Origin: Mesorhizobium sp. M4B.F.Ca.ET.203.01.1.1 | GTDB taxonomy: Bacteria > Pseudomonadota > Alphaproteobacteria > Rhizobiales > Rhizobiaceae | DNA length: 64,000 nucleotides | Reading direction: 5' to 3' | Assembly: GCF_004791025.1 (NCBI RefSeq) | Contig: NZ_SRUO01000002.1 | Location: 62,001 to 126,000 of the forward strand | Shown here: piece after piece, positions 17,069-24,542 of the stretch | Numbering within the stretch: position 1 is the stretch's first letter | Layout: each line of letters begins with the position of its first letter | Position numbers and translations under genes: made by a program | Notes under the pieces: generated by a model | Database searches by the model: none | The model's input: the letters and a program-made list of their open reading frames with translations, nothing else | Told to the model about the DNA's origin: nothing

Positions 17069-17890
17069 TCAGTGATCTGGTTTCAAAATTCCCAGTGCGC
17101 CGGCATGCAGATGTTTTAAATGTGCTTTCGGGTCCACCGGCCCGACGAGTGGCACTTCGACCGAGATAGCAGCGCCGTGTTCAGTTGCCGCACAGAGGTC
17201 CTTCAATGGCAGTTCGCCTTCTCCAGGAGCGAGCCTGCCGCTTCTCGCCTCGGCGATCATTGCGTCCGATGTTTTGGGCGCAGGCCCGCGGACGTCGCAA
17301 AGCTGGATGTGCTTTACCTTCCCTGCATTTGCGCGAAGCTCGTCGATCGAGGCGCCGTTTCGGAAGAAGTGAATCCCGTCAACAAGGGCACCGGCGTTCT
17401 CTGCTCCACAGGCATTCAAGATCGCTAGGCTGTCGCGAAAGGTCCTTACCGTCCGCCAGCCCATGTTTTCGATGTCGACTGACATGGCATATCGCGCCGC
17501 GAGGGCGCAAAACTCAGACAGGTTTGTGGCAAGACGGCCGCCGTCTCGATCATCGCCGCAAACACTCAGCCGGCGCGCCCCTATGTTCGCAGCGGCTGCC
17601 ACGGTCGCCTCGTGGGAGGCCGCAAGGAAGCTCTCGTCGATCACGAAGAACTCGATATCGAACACCTTGATGCCTTCGCCATCGGCAACTGTCTTGAACT
17701 CCTGGGCACCGTGGCTGCCCACCGGCAACTCGTAAAAGGGGGCTCCGGGAAAGGCGGGGTGCAGGCGAAGCCCTATCGAGGCAAAACCCGCCCGAGCAGC
17801 TATCAACGCGAATTCCTTGGGCGGCAGCGCGATCGATGAAAAATGCGCCACGCCCAGTTCAAGGCCCGGCCCTGGCGTCGCGACGGTCAT
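17069..17890 (-). CDS. TIM-barrel isomerase/dehydratase (AP-endonuclease 2 superfamily)
   Basis: A 273-residue protein started at ATG 17890, whose first base overlaps the TGA of the GntR gene (TGATG), indicating translational coupling. The sequence fits the xylose-isomerase-like TIM barrel: FALIAARAGFASIGLRL near the start, VFDIEFFVID, SVDIENMGW, LVDGIHFFRNG and HIQLCDVRGP. These give the Glu, Asp and His residues that usually bind a divalent metal. The superfamily includes sugar epimerases and 3-dehydroshikimate dehydratases (AsbF/QuiC type). With a dehydroquinase and a quinate/shikimate dehydrogenase in the same operon, 3-dehydroshikimate dehydratase, giving protocatechuate, is a reasonable but untested guess. 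Confidence 0.8.
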   Translation of the reverse strand: MTVATPGPGLELGVAHFSSIALPPKEFALIAARAGFASIGLRLHPAFPGAPFYELPVGSHGAQEFKTVADGEGIKVFDIEFFVIDESFLAASHEATVAAAANIGARRLSVCGDDRDGGRLATNLSEFCALAARYAMSVDIENMGWRTVRTFRDSLAILNACGAENAGALVDGIHFFRNGASIDELRANAGKVKHIQLCDVRGPAPKTSDAMIAEARSGRLAPGEGELPLKDLCAATEHGAAISVEVPLVGPVDPKAHLKHLHAGALGILKPDH

Positions 17891-18627
17891 CACAAGGTGC
17901 CCTTTGTCGCAAGGTGGTTGCGCAGATTGGTTCCCGTGCGGTGGATATGCTGACGCAACATATCGCACGCATAGTCCAGATCCCTGGCGACGGCTCCCTG
18001 AGCGATCTCACTGTGCTCCTGGCTGACGTTGCGGTCACCCGACGTGCGGGTCAGAAACACCCGGCGATAACGGTCGTTGAGATTAAGCAGCAGGCTGCAG
18101 AAATGGAGCAGGATTGGCTTCCCACAGCCGGAAATGAGTGTCAGATGGAATTCGCGGTGGAACTCTTCCCAGCGCTCGAGTGTCTCGGGGCGGGCCGCGT
18201 CACGCTCAGTGCGGTTAAGGCGATGCAGCGCGCGCATGACGTTGCCTTCCCACTCCACATCGCCGATCCGCATGGACTCGCGAAGGGCAAAGACTTCGAG
18301 CTCTTCGCGCAGGACGGTGATCTCTTCCAGATTTGCCAGAGAGATTGATGAAACGCGGTAGCCGCGATTGTCCTCGAACTCCACTAGACCGTCCGATATC
18401 AGCCGCGCCAACCCTTCACGCAGCGGACTGAGGCTTACGTTGAACGTCTTGCGCGCCTTGTCGAGATTGATCTTGCTGCCGGCCTGAAGCTCGCCGGAGA
18501 TGATCGCCTCACGAAGACGGGATGCAAGCTGGCTCCCAATCGTGTTTTTGCCGTCGTCGAGGAATCCAGAAGACGATGGAGCATCTTCTGCCGGCGGAGC
18601 AGATGCGCCGTCATCATGCGGTACCAT
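17890..18627 (-). CDS. GntR family (FadR/FCD type) transcriptional regulator
   Basis: The frame opens at 18720, but I chose ATG 18627 because GGGAG lies 7 bases upstream and the promoter elements lie just beyond it. The product is about 245 residues. The N-terminal winged helix (LASRLREAIISGELQAGSKI, then LSPLREGLARLISDGLVEF) is followed by an FCD helical ligand domain with the usual metal-binding pattern (EFHREFHLTLISG; H near the end in HIHRTG). It heads the operon it is likely to control. A near-palindrome at 18667-18678 in its own promoter matches a perfect copy in the divergent dioxygenase promoter, so it probably represses both operons until an aromatic or hydroaromatic acid binds. Confidence 0.92.
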   Translation of the reverse strand: MVPHDDGASAPPAEDAPSSSGFLDDGKNTIGSQLASRLREAIISGELQAGSKINLDKARKTFNVSLSPLREGLARLISDGLVEFEDNRGYRVSSISLANLEEITVLREELEVFALRESMRIGDVEWEGNVMRALHRLNRTERDAARPETLERWEEFHREFHLTLISGCGKPILLHFCSLLLNLNDRYRRVFLTRTSGDRNVSQEHSEIAQGAVARDLDYACDMLRQHIHRTGTNLRNHLATKGTL

Positions 18628-18658
18628 TGTCCGGCTCCCAAGATTCATTCGTCGATGA

Positions 18659-18687
18659 TCGGTATTATAAACGATTATTCTTGTCAA
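18659..18687 (-). promoter_or_regulatory. promoter and operator of the GntR operon
   Basis: On the minus strand a perfect TTGACA (18682-18687) is followed, 17 bases on, by a weak -10 TACCGA (18659-18664). Inside the spacer lies ATAATCGTTTAT (18667-18678), one base different from a perfect palindrome and from the copy in the divergent promoter. An operator between -35 and -10 would block polymerase directly. Confidence 0.6.
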
Positions 18688-18826
18688 CTTAGGACGTGAT
18701 GAAATCTGCGAAAAAGCCACGAGGTAACCTCGCTCCCGTCGATAAAATAGAATTAAATCAACAATTTAGACGTTTGCATCTCGAATCTTTGGCATCTTGG
18801 TGTCGCGACAATGCACCACGGTGGCC

Positions 18827-18855
18827 TTGACAGATAATCGATTATTTGGATAGTC
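18827..18855 (+). promoter_or_regulatory. promoter and operator of the dioxygenase operon
   Basis: A perfect TTGACA (18827-18832) is followed by the perfect 12-bp palindrome ATAATCGATTAT (18834-18845) and a plausible -10 near 18850-18855. The arrangement mirrors that of the divergent GntR promoter. The dioxygenase ATG follows at 18880 with GGGAGG at 18865-18870. Confidence 0.65.
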
Positions 18856-18879
18856 GGGCAAATCGGGAGGTAGCCCCTT

Positions 18880-19773
18880 ATGGTAATCAAAACCGAAAGC
18901 GATCTGACGCCAGCCGTCCTCGCTGTGATGAATCGCACTGAAGACCCCCGCCTGCGAGAAATCCTCGTGTCGATGGTCGCGCATCTTCATGCTTTCGTGC
19001 GCGAGGTTCGACTGACTGAGGTCGAGTTTCGGGAGGCGACAGCCATGCTGAACGAGATCGGGCAACTGCATACTGATCACCACAACGAGTTTGTGCTGAT
19101 GGCCGGTTCTCTTGGCGTGTCTTCACTTGTCTGCCTGCTGAACAATGGCGACAGAGGACAGACCGAGACCTCCCAGTCGCTGTTGGGTCCATTCTGGCGC
19201 CTCAACTCTCCGCGAGTCGAAAATGGCGCGTCGATCATCCGATCCGAGACGCCGGGCACTCCCTTATTCGTGCATGCCAAGGTCGTTGACCGCGACGGTA
19301 AGCCAATTGCCGGCGCTGAAGTGGATGTCTGGCATGCATCTCCCGTCGGTCTTTATGAAAACCAGGACCCGGACCAGGCCGAGATGAACTTACGCGGCAA
19401 ATTTACGACCGACGAGCAAGGTCGGTTCTGGTTCAGGACCGTCAAGATGGTCGGGTATCCGATCCCGGTCGATGGCGTGGTCGGGCGCCTGCTCAAAGCT
19501 CAGGGACGCCATCCGTACCGACCCGCGCACCTGCACGCACTGATCTTCAAGCATGGATACAAGACGCTGATTTCCCAGGTCTTCGACCCCAGCGACCCGA
19601 ACATCGGCTCCGATGTTCAGTTCGGTGTCACGGCAGCGTTGACCGGCGACTTCGTTCGTCATGAGGAGCCCCATCCGACCGAAGCGGATATTCCTGGTCC
19701 GTGGTTCTCGCTCGACTACACCTATGCCATGGAGCCCGGCGAAGCCGTTTTGCCGCGTCCCCCGATCAAATAA
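18880..19773 (+). CDS. intradiol ring-cleavage dioxygenase (catechol/hydroxyquinol 1,2-dioxygenase family)
   Basis: A 297-residue protein with the helical N-terminal dimerisation domain of catechol-type enzymes (about 1-100) and the β-sandwich catalytic domain. The four Fe(III) ligands are visible: Y159 (VGLYE), Y193 (VGYPIPVDG), H217 and H219 (RPAHLHALIF). Protocatechuate 3,4-dioxygenases lack this N-terminal domain, so the substrate is more likely a catechol, hydroxyquinol or related diol. It opens between the two adjacent hydroxyls to give a muconate. It leads the rightward operon and is probably controlled by the GntR protein. Confidence 0.93.
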   Translation: MVIKTESDLTPAVLAVMNRTEDPRLREILVSMVAHLHAFVREVRLTEVEFREATAMLNEIGQLHTDHHNEFVLMAGSLGVSSLVCLLNNGDRGQTETSQSLLGPFWRLNSPRVENGASIIRSETPGTPLFVHAKVVDRDGKPIAGAEVDVWHASPVGLYENQDPDQAEMNLRGKFTTDEQGRFWFRTVKMVGYPIPVDGVVGRLLKAQGRHPYRPAHLHALIFKHGYKTLISQVFDPSDPNIGSDVQFGVTAALTGDFVRHEEPHPTEADIPGPWFSLDYTYAMEPGEAVLPRPPIK

Positions 19774-19797
19774 ATCACAATCAGCTGAGCAAACGAT

Positions 19798-20580
19798 ATG
19801 ATCACCGAAGAAGAACGCCGGGCCGCGGCAGACGCGCTGCTCAAAGCTGAAATCGAGCGCAAGCCGATCATACAGCCTAGCAAGACCTACCCGAACCTCG
19901 AACTCGAGGACGCCTACCAAATTCAGGCTTTGTGGGCGGAGGCGAGGGTAGCCAAGGGCGCACGGATCGTCGGGCACAAGATTGGCCTGACGTCACGCGC
20001 AATGCAGATGGCTTCGAAGATGACGGAGCCGGACTACGGCTGCATTCTTGACGATGCGCTTTACAACGACGGAGCGCAGATCAGGGCTGACTTGTTTATC
20101 AAGCCGCGACTCGAGGTCGAGCTGGCCTTTGTTATGGGTGAGGATCTCGTCGGGCCCGGCACCAGGATCTATGACGTCATGCGTGCGACCGAGTTCGTTG
20201 TCCCGGCGCTCGAGATTATCGACTACCGGACCGAAGTCCCTCGAGCGATCACGGATACCATTGCGGACAACGCGGCTTTCGGCGCCCTCGTCATTGGTGG
20301 CCGTATAATTCGTCCGATGGACATCGATATCCGTTGGGTCGGGGCGACTCTTTCCAAGAACGGCATCATCGAGGAATCGGGCGTGTCGGCGGCGATCATG
20401 GGACATCCGGCAGCCGGCATCGCGTGGCTGGTCAACAAACTTCATGCTGTGGGCGGTGGCCTGAAGAAGGGACAAATAGTCCTGGCCGGCTCGTTCACGC
20501 GTCCTGTCGATATCGCGAAAGGTGATGTCATCCAGGCCGACTATGGCCCTGTTGGCTCCATCGGCGTGTCGTTCGTGTGA
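19798..20580 (+). CDS. 2-oxo-hept-4-ene-1,7-dioate hydratase-like protein (HpaH/MhpD family)
   Basis: A 260-residue protein of the fumarylacetoacetase-like hydratase family. Typical blocks are [33 protein letters not shown] and EIIDYRT, which include the acidic metal ligands. HpaH adds water to 2-oxohept-4-ene-1,7-dioate, the step before the HpaI aldolase, whose gene follows here with a 4-base overlap. The residues that decide between dicarboxylate and monocarboxylate substrates were not assigned. Confidence 0.88.
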   Translation: MITEEERRAAADALLKAEIERKPIIQPSKTYPNLELEDAYQIQALWAEARVAKGARIVGHKIGLTSRAMQMASKMTEPDYGCILDDALYNDGAQIRADLFIKPRLEVELAFVMGEDLVGPGTRIYDVMRATEFVVPALEIIDYRTEVPRAITDTIADNAAFGALVIGGRIIRPMDIDIRWVGATLSKNGIIEESGVSAAIMGHPAAGIAWLVNKLHAVGGGLKKGQIVLAGSFTRPVDIAKGDVIQADYGPVGSIGVSFV

Positions 20581-21383
20581 GGTGCCAGTTGGAACATCCT
20601 GTCAATCGGTTCAAGCGGAGGCTCCTTGCTGGTCAAAGTCAGATCGGCCTGTGGTGCGGCCTGCCGGGAAACTACGCTGCGGAAATCGTCGCGCCTTCAG
20701 GTTTCGATTGGCTCCTGTTCGACACGGAACATTCACCGGGTGACGTTCTGACCGTCCTGCCACAATTGCAAGCGGTCGCATCATACGACGTTTCCCCAGT
20801 CGTGCGCCCGGCCATCAACGACCCCGTTCTGATCAAGCGCTTCCTGGATATTGGCGTTCAGACACTGCTCATTCCCTACGTTCAGAACGCGGAAGAGGCG
20901 AAAGCCGCAGTCGCGGCCGTGCGATATCCTCCGGATGGAATTCGTGGTGTTTCTGCCCTGACACGCGCCACTCGTTTTGGCCGAGTTGCGCACTATGCGC
21001 AAAATGCGGAACGGGAAATTTGCCTGTTGCTGCAAGTTGAGACCCGGGAAGCGCTTGGCAACCTCGAGTCGATTGCTTCGGTAGAGGGAGTGGATGGCGT
21101 ATTCGTAGGACCGGCAGACCTTGCAGCGAGTTTCGGACACAGGGGCCAACCGAGCCACCCGGAGGTGGTCGATGCAATTGTCGGCGCGATTGAACGCCTG
21201 AAAGCGTTGGGCAAGCCTGCGGGCATTCTTACCCCGGATGAGAAGTTCGCGGCACGGTGCATCTCGCTGGGAACACTATTTACTGCCGTTGGTGTCGATG
21301 TCGCTGTTCTGGCGAGGGGATCGGAAGCACTCGCGGCACGATTTGCATCGCAAGGAGCGCCCCGCGATGCCGGAACGCGATGA
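20577..21383 (+). CDS. HpaI/HpcH family class II aldolase
   Basis: A 268-residue protein; its GTG start overlaps the hydratase stop by 4 bases (GTGA). It is an HpaI-type metal-dependent TIM barrel, with [14 protein letters not shown] near residue 43, [13 protein letters not shown], the metal-binding QVETREAL and [12 protein letters not shown]. HpaI cleaves 4-hydroxy-2-oxoheptanedioate to pyruvate and succinate semialdehyde. The enzyme is promiscuous, so the actual hydroxy-oxo acid is uncertain. It acts after the adjacent hydratase. Confidence 0.9.
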   Translation: MRCQLEHPVNRFKRRLLAGQSQIGLWCGLPGNYAAEIVAPSGFDWLLFDTEHSPGDVLTVLPQLQAVASYDVSPVVRPAINDPVLIKRFLDIGVQTLLIPYVQNAEEAKAAVAAVRYPPDGIRGVSALTRATRFGRVAHYAQNAEREICLLLQVETREALGNLESIASVEGVDGVFVGPADLAASFGHRGQPSHPEVVDAIVGAIERLKALGKPAGILTPDEKFAARCISLGTLFTAVGVDVAVLARGSEALAARFASQGAPRDAGTR

Positions 21384-22050
21384 ACTCCTCACTGAAATCG
21401 CACCGACGGGAGTCATCAGAGCCGCGGTCAACATGTCGAATGCCGCACTTGTCCAACTCGATCCAGTGACAGGCGTTCTAACAGGACCGAGCGCGCGGAT
21501 CGCGATCACACTTGCGGAAGAACTCGACTGCTGTTTGTCGCTGGTTCGATACGGATCGGCCGCTGACATTCTTGCGGCTGCCGAGGGCAACGAGTGGGAC
21601 GTTGCATTCATTGCTCCCGATCCGTCACGTGCCGACATGTTATCCTTCTCGGCCCCCTATACCACCGTGACTGCCAGCTTTCTGGTGTCAGACAGCAGCC
21701 CGCTAGGCAGCGTGGGGGACGTCGACGTCGAAGGGGTGCGCATCGCCGCCGCCAAAACCGCTGCGTATACAAAGCAGCTTGAGCGACAGGTTAGAAATGC
21801 GATCCTCCTCCAAACCGAAAATCCCGCCTCCGCCCTGCACATGCTTATGTCCTCCCAGTGCGATGCTGCTGCGGGCTTGACTGAGTCCCTGTCACGTTTC
21901 TGCGAAGAGAATCCAGGTTTCCGCGTTGTTGAGGGGACATTCTCGAAAGTGCCTCAGGCGATCGCTGTCCATCGGAGGTGCGTTCACGCTTCAACATTCC
22001 TGTCGGACTTCATCCAGCAGCATTGCAGTGCGGGTAAGCCGAGCAATTGA
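21367..22050 (+). CDS. solute-binding-fold protein without a signal peptide
   Basis: A 227-residue protein from ATG 21367, overlapping the aldolase gene by 17 bases. The fold is that of family 3 periplasmic binding proteins ([56 protein letters not shown]). The N-terminus [13 protein letters not shown] has no hydrophobic segment, and an upstream extension of the frame adds none. It should therefore stay in the cytoplasm, where it could sense or buffer a pathway intermediate. It could instead be a binding protein that lost its signal. I know similar signal-less proteins from rhizobial catabolic operons, but no defined role. Confidence 0.72.
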   Translation: MPERDELLTEIAPTGVIRAAVNMSNAALVQLDPVTGVLTGPSARIAITLAEELDCCLSLVRYGSAADILAAAEGNEWDVAFIAPDPSRADMLSFSAPYTTVTASFLVSDSSPLGSVGDVDVEGVRIAAAKTAAYTKQLERQVRNAILLQTENPASALHMLMSSQCDAAAGLTESLSRFCEENPGFRVVEGTFSKVPQAIAVHRRCVHASTFLSDFIQQHCSAGKPSN

Positions 22051-22210
22051 AGAGAGAGCCGCAGGGCGCTGTCGAGCACGTTTCTCGTCAACGGCCCTTC
22101 GGTAGAGACACTCTCCCAGGCGCGGTTCACCGGGAAACGACCGCGCGAGGCCTTGAGGCCGACTGCGGGCTCGCTGATCTCGTTTAGATCGCCTCGCGCG
22201 GTACCGTGGG
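22046..22210 (-). pseudogene. amidase-signature family fragment
   Basis: The minus-strand frame reads EPAVGLKASRGRFPVNR then WESVSTEGPLTRNVLDSALR, which matches the VGLKPTxGRxP and GPMxRTVxDAALL blocks just after the Ser-Ser-Lys catalytic region of amidases. The preceding catalytic serines and the rest of the protein are absent, so this is a remnant of about 55 codons. It follows directly on the 3' end of the catabolic operon and suggests that the island was joined to other DNA here. Confidence 0.5.
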
Positions 22211-23059
22211 GACCCAACCTGGGATCTATGGAACCGCATCCGTCCCGACGATGCCCCCCCTCATTCTCGAGAACGCTGATCCTTCTGACTTCGGAGTGGT
22301 TGAGTTTCAGGCGAACCCGATGGAGCAGGCCAGCTCTTTTGGTTCGCGATGGATGGATCGCTCCAGCGGGGCGTGATAGATTGTGCTGACGGTACTTTTT
22401 GCATTCGAGTCCAGTGTGCGACCGAACACCGTGAGAGCGAAAATCGGCCGATTGGCACCGATAGTTGCGGAAATCTCAAAAGAATTTTTGCGACAATTTT
22501 CTCTTTAAAATCAATATCGTAACTTTTTGGCGGCCTGCGTGTCGGAAATTCAGGCCAATACGAAGAAAAAACACATCTAAATCAATGATTTAGATGGGTT
22601 AAAAACAATGAGTGGGAGTAGGGGAAACGGCGGCAATAGCGTAGCTGTGACGGCGATTCTCGCCGTGTAAATAGTTTCGTGTCCGTATTTCACCTCCCGC
22701 CAAACTGGCATTCTCCATCTCCAATCTGGCAAGTCCGATCTGCAGCCAGGTACCTGATGAAGTAAAGCCCTTTCAAAAGGGGAGAGGCCTATAGCGTAGA
22801 ACGGCGTGCATAAAGGCGAGTCTGCTTAGCGCCGCATGTCGCCCGCATAGACTAGAGCTGCCGTTCCCTGAAAGCGGACATTGCTGACGCTAACGGCTAA
22901 GGGTGCCGGCGCGCGAGAAGCGGAGTTCTTAGGAAATGTTCGGAGACTGAGGAGCACGTAGCTGCACACCTAGACTGGTCACTAAAAGGCTTGAAGCTAA
23001 GGTTGGTGGCCACAGGTGGTTCAAATCCAACCTGTACGACTTATCCCGCGGAAAGGTCT
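22051..23059. other. 1-kb stretch without an intact gene
   Basis: It holds the amidase fragment at its left end and a long perfect palindrome at 22574-22596. A 20-codon ORF (22609-22671) starts 12 bases after that palindrome. The rest shows no gene I can support. A tRNA-like T-arm near 23011-23033 lacks the other arms and was not accepted. It separates the catabolic island from the polysaccharide locus. Confidence 0.5.
22574..22596. promoter_or_regulatory. 23-bp perfect palindrome, likely operator
   Basis: The left arm CATCTAAATCA (22574-22584) and right arm TGATTTAGATG (22586-22596) are perfect inverse complements around one base. The arms are AT-rich in GC-rich surroundings. There is no T run after it, so it is more likely a protein-binding site than a terminator. 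A degenerate relative, with TAAATCA and ATTTAGA arms, lies at 18754-18770 beside the GntR promoter. Confidence 0.55.
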
Positions 23060-24424
23060 TCATGAAGTCCGATTAGAGATCGGGGCCGCGATAGGCGAGC
23101 TTTTCCCGATCGGTGGCAGCGTTCGTCCGCAAGCCAGATACGTTCCGGAAACTAGGAACACCATCAGGGTCGAATCTAAAATGTCATGGCCGACAAGGAT
23201 GCCGGTCAGGCCGCCAGTGACATAGATGATTACGGTGACGACGATCATTGTCGCCCCGAACCGCTCTACCGGATCGGCACTGAGGCGTAGGACCCTTGCT
23301 GCGATCCAGATCGCCACGCCGAAGATTGTCGCGAGAGCCAGGGCTCCAAGCAACCCGGCCTCGACAAGTGCGGTCAAAAAGCCGTTGTGAAAGTGGTTGA
23401 AACCTTGGTTGGTTCGAAATCGCTCCTTGAATCCATCTTGTGAAAGCGTGCGACTGGCGGAAATGCCGTGGCCGAAAAATGGGGCTTCGCGAAATGCATC
23501 GAGACCTATGTCCCAGAGTCCAACCCGCAATCCGAGTGGAGTGGAATGATCGCCTTTGGTGGTGAGGGCCTGCCAGTCATCGAAAAGGAAATGAGTGCGA
23601 TCCACGATGATCGGAAACGTAATTGCCGCCGTTAACAAGCTGGAAGCGCCCGCTACAATCAGCAACCGCCTCATATTCGCTCGAGTGAACCTATGGCGAT
23701 TGACTACAAGGATGGCGACAGCGGCAATCAATAAAGCCACCCAAACCATACGCGAGCCCGAGTAGATAGTCGCCACGACCCCGGCGAGTGCGGCGACAGT
23801 CAATGGCTTCCAGGCTTTCTCTATTCCCGACAGAGCGCCCGAAAGGCACATCATCACGGCGAGACAGGTGACAGTCGCAAAAACGATCGGATTTCCAGCC
23901 CCCCCTTCTGCCCTGAGCATCCCAATCCAGTAATATTGGACGATGGCCAGGACCAACGCGCCGCAACACGCCGCGGCGCTCGCAACCACAGCAATGCGCG
24001 CAAGGCTGGCCTTATCGATGATGCTCCAGGTCGAATAGGAGATCGGGAAGAACAGCAAGGTGATCAGCGGCAGGAAATACGCGACGTCAGCCCGCAGCGT
24101 ACCGTTGACGATCGAGGCCGAGACCATAGCCGCGCAGTAGGCATAGATCGCAATGGTCATGGCAAGCATCGGCCGGTCGACATTGAAGCGCCGCCGCTTG
24201 GCTGCCAGCAGCACCACCGACCAGAGTGCGCCGCCATGAAAGACGAAGCTCACCACCGATCCCAGCACAGGTGGCGAAAAGAAACAGGCGATGGAGAAGT
24301 AGACAATTATCTGCGCGGGTGTGAGATGCCGCGGGAGCGATATGAACGGGTTCAAAGCCTTGTTTCGCAATCTTCCAGATTGTGAACCGATCGTTCTAAG
24401 GTTCCCGCTATCATGCTCTTGCAC
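23060..24424 (-). CDS. O-antigen ligase/polymerase (Wzy_C) family membrane protein
   Basis: A 454-residue protein from a GTG start with about ten to twelve hydrophobic segments. The large periplasmic loop and the Wzy_C block (GLWDIGLDAFREAPFFGHGI, then NHFHNGFLTALVEAGLLG) with its conserved Arg and His mark the O-antigen ligase/polymerase family. It would join repeat units or transfer a glycan chain to a carrier on the periplasmic side. It is at the left end of the minus-strand half of the polysaccharide locus. Confidence 0.88.
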   Translation of the reverse strand: MQEHDSGNLRTIGSQSGRLRNKALNPFISLPRHLTPAQIIVYFSIACFFSPPVLGSVVSFVFHGGALWSVVLLAAKRRRFNVDRPMLAMTIAIYAYCAAMVSASIVNGTLRADVAYFLPLITLLFFPISYSTWSIIDKASLARIAVVASAAACCGALVLAIVQYYWIGMLRAEGGAGNPIVFATVTCLAVMMCLSGALSGIEKAWKPLTVAALAGVVATIYSGSRMVWVALLIAAVAILVVNRHRFTRANMRRLLIVAGASSLLTAAITFPIIVDRTHFLFDDWQALTTKGDHSTPLGLRVGLWDIGLDAFREAPFFGHGISASRTLSQDGFKERFRTNQGFNHFHNGFLTALVEAGLLGALALATIFGVAIWIAARVLRLSADPVERFGATMIVVTVIIYVTGGLTGILVGHDILDSTLMVFLVSGTYLACGRTLPPIGKSSPIAAPISNRTS

Positions 24425-24542
24425 CCTTTTCCCGAACCGGTATAGCCGCTGGCTCCGGTATCCGATAGTGCAATGCCGCCGCGCCCCCCAACCGGCTGTA
24501 AGGGGCGGGCACTCCTGACTGAAATCGTCGGCACGCGCCAGG

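Noticed and set aside
23011..23033. tRNA-like T-arm with a GGTTCAAATCC-type loop
   Set aside because: The stem has a mismatch, and no D-arm, anticodon arm or acceptor stem could be folded from the upstream bases.
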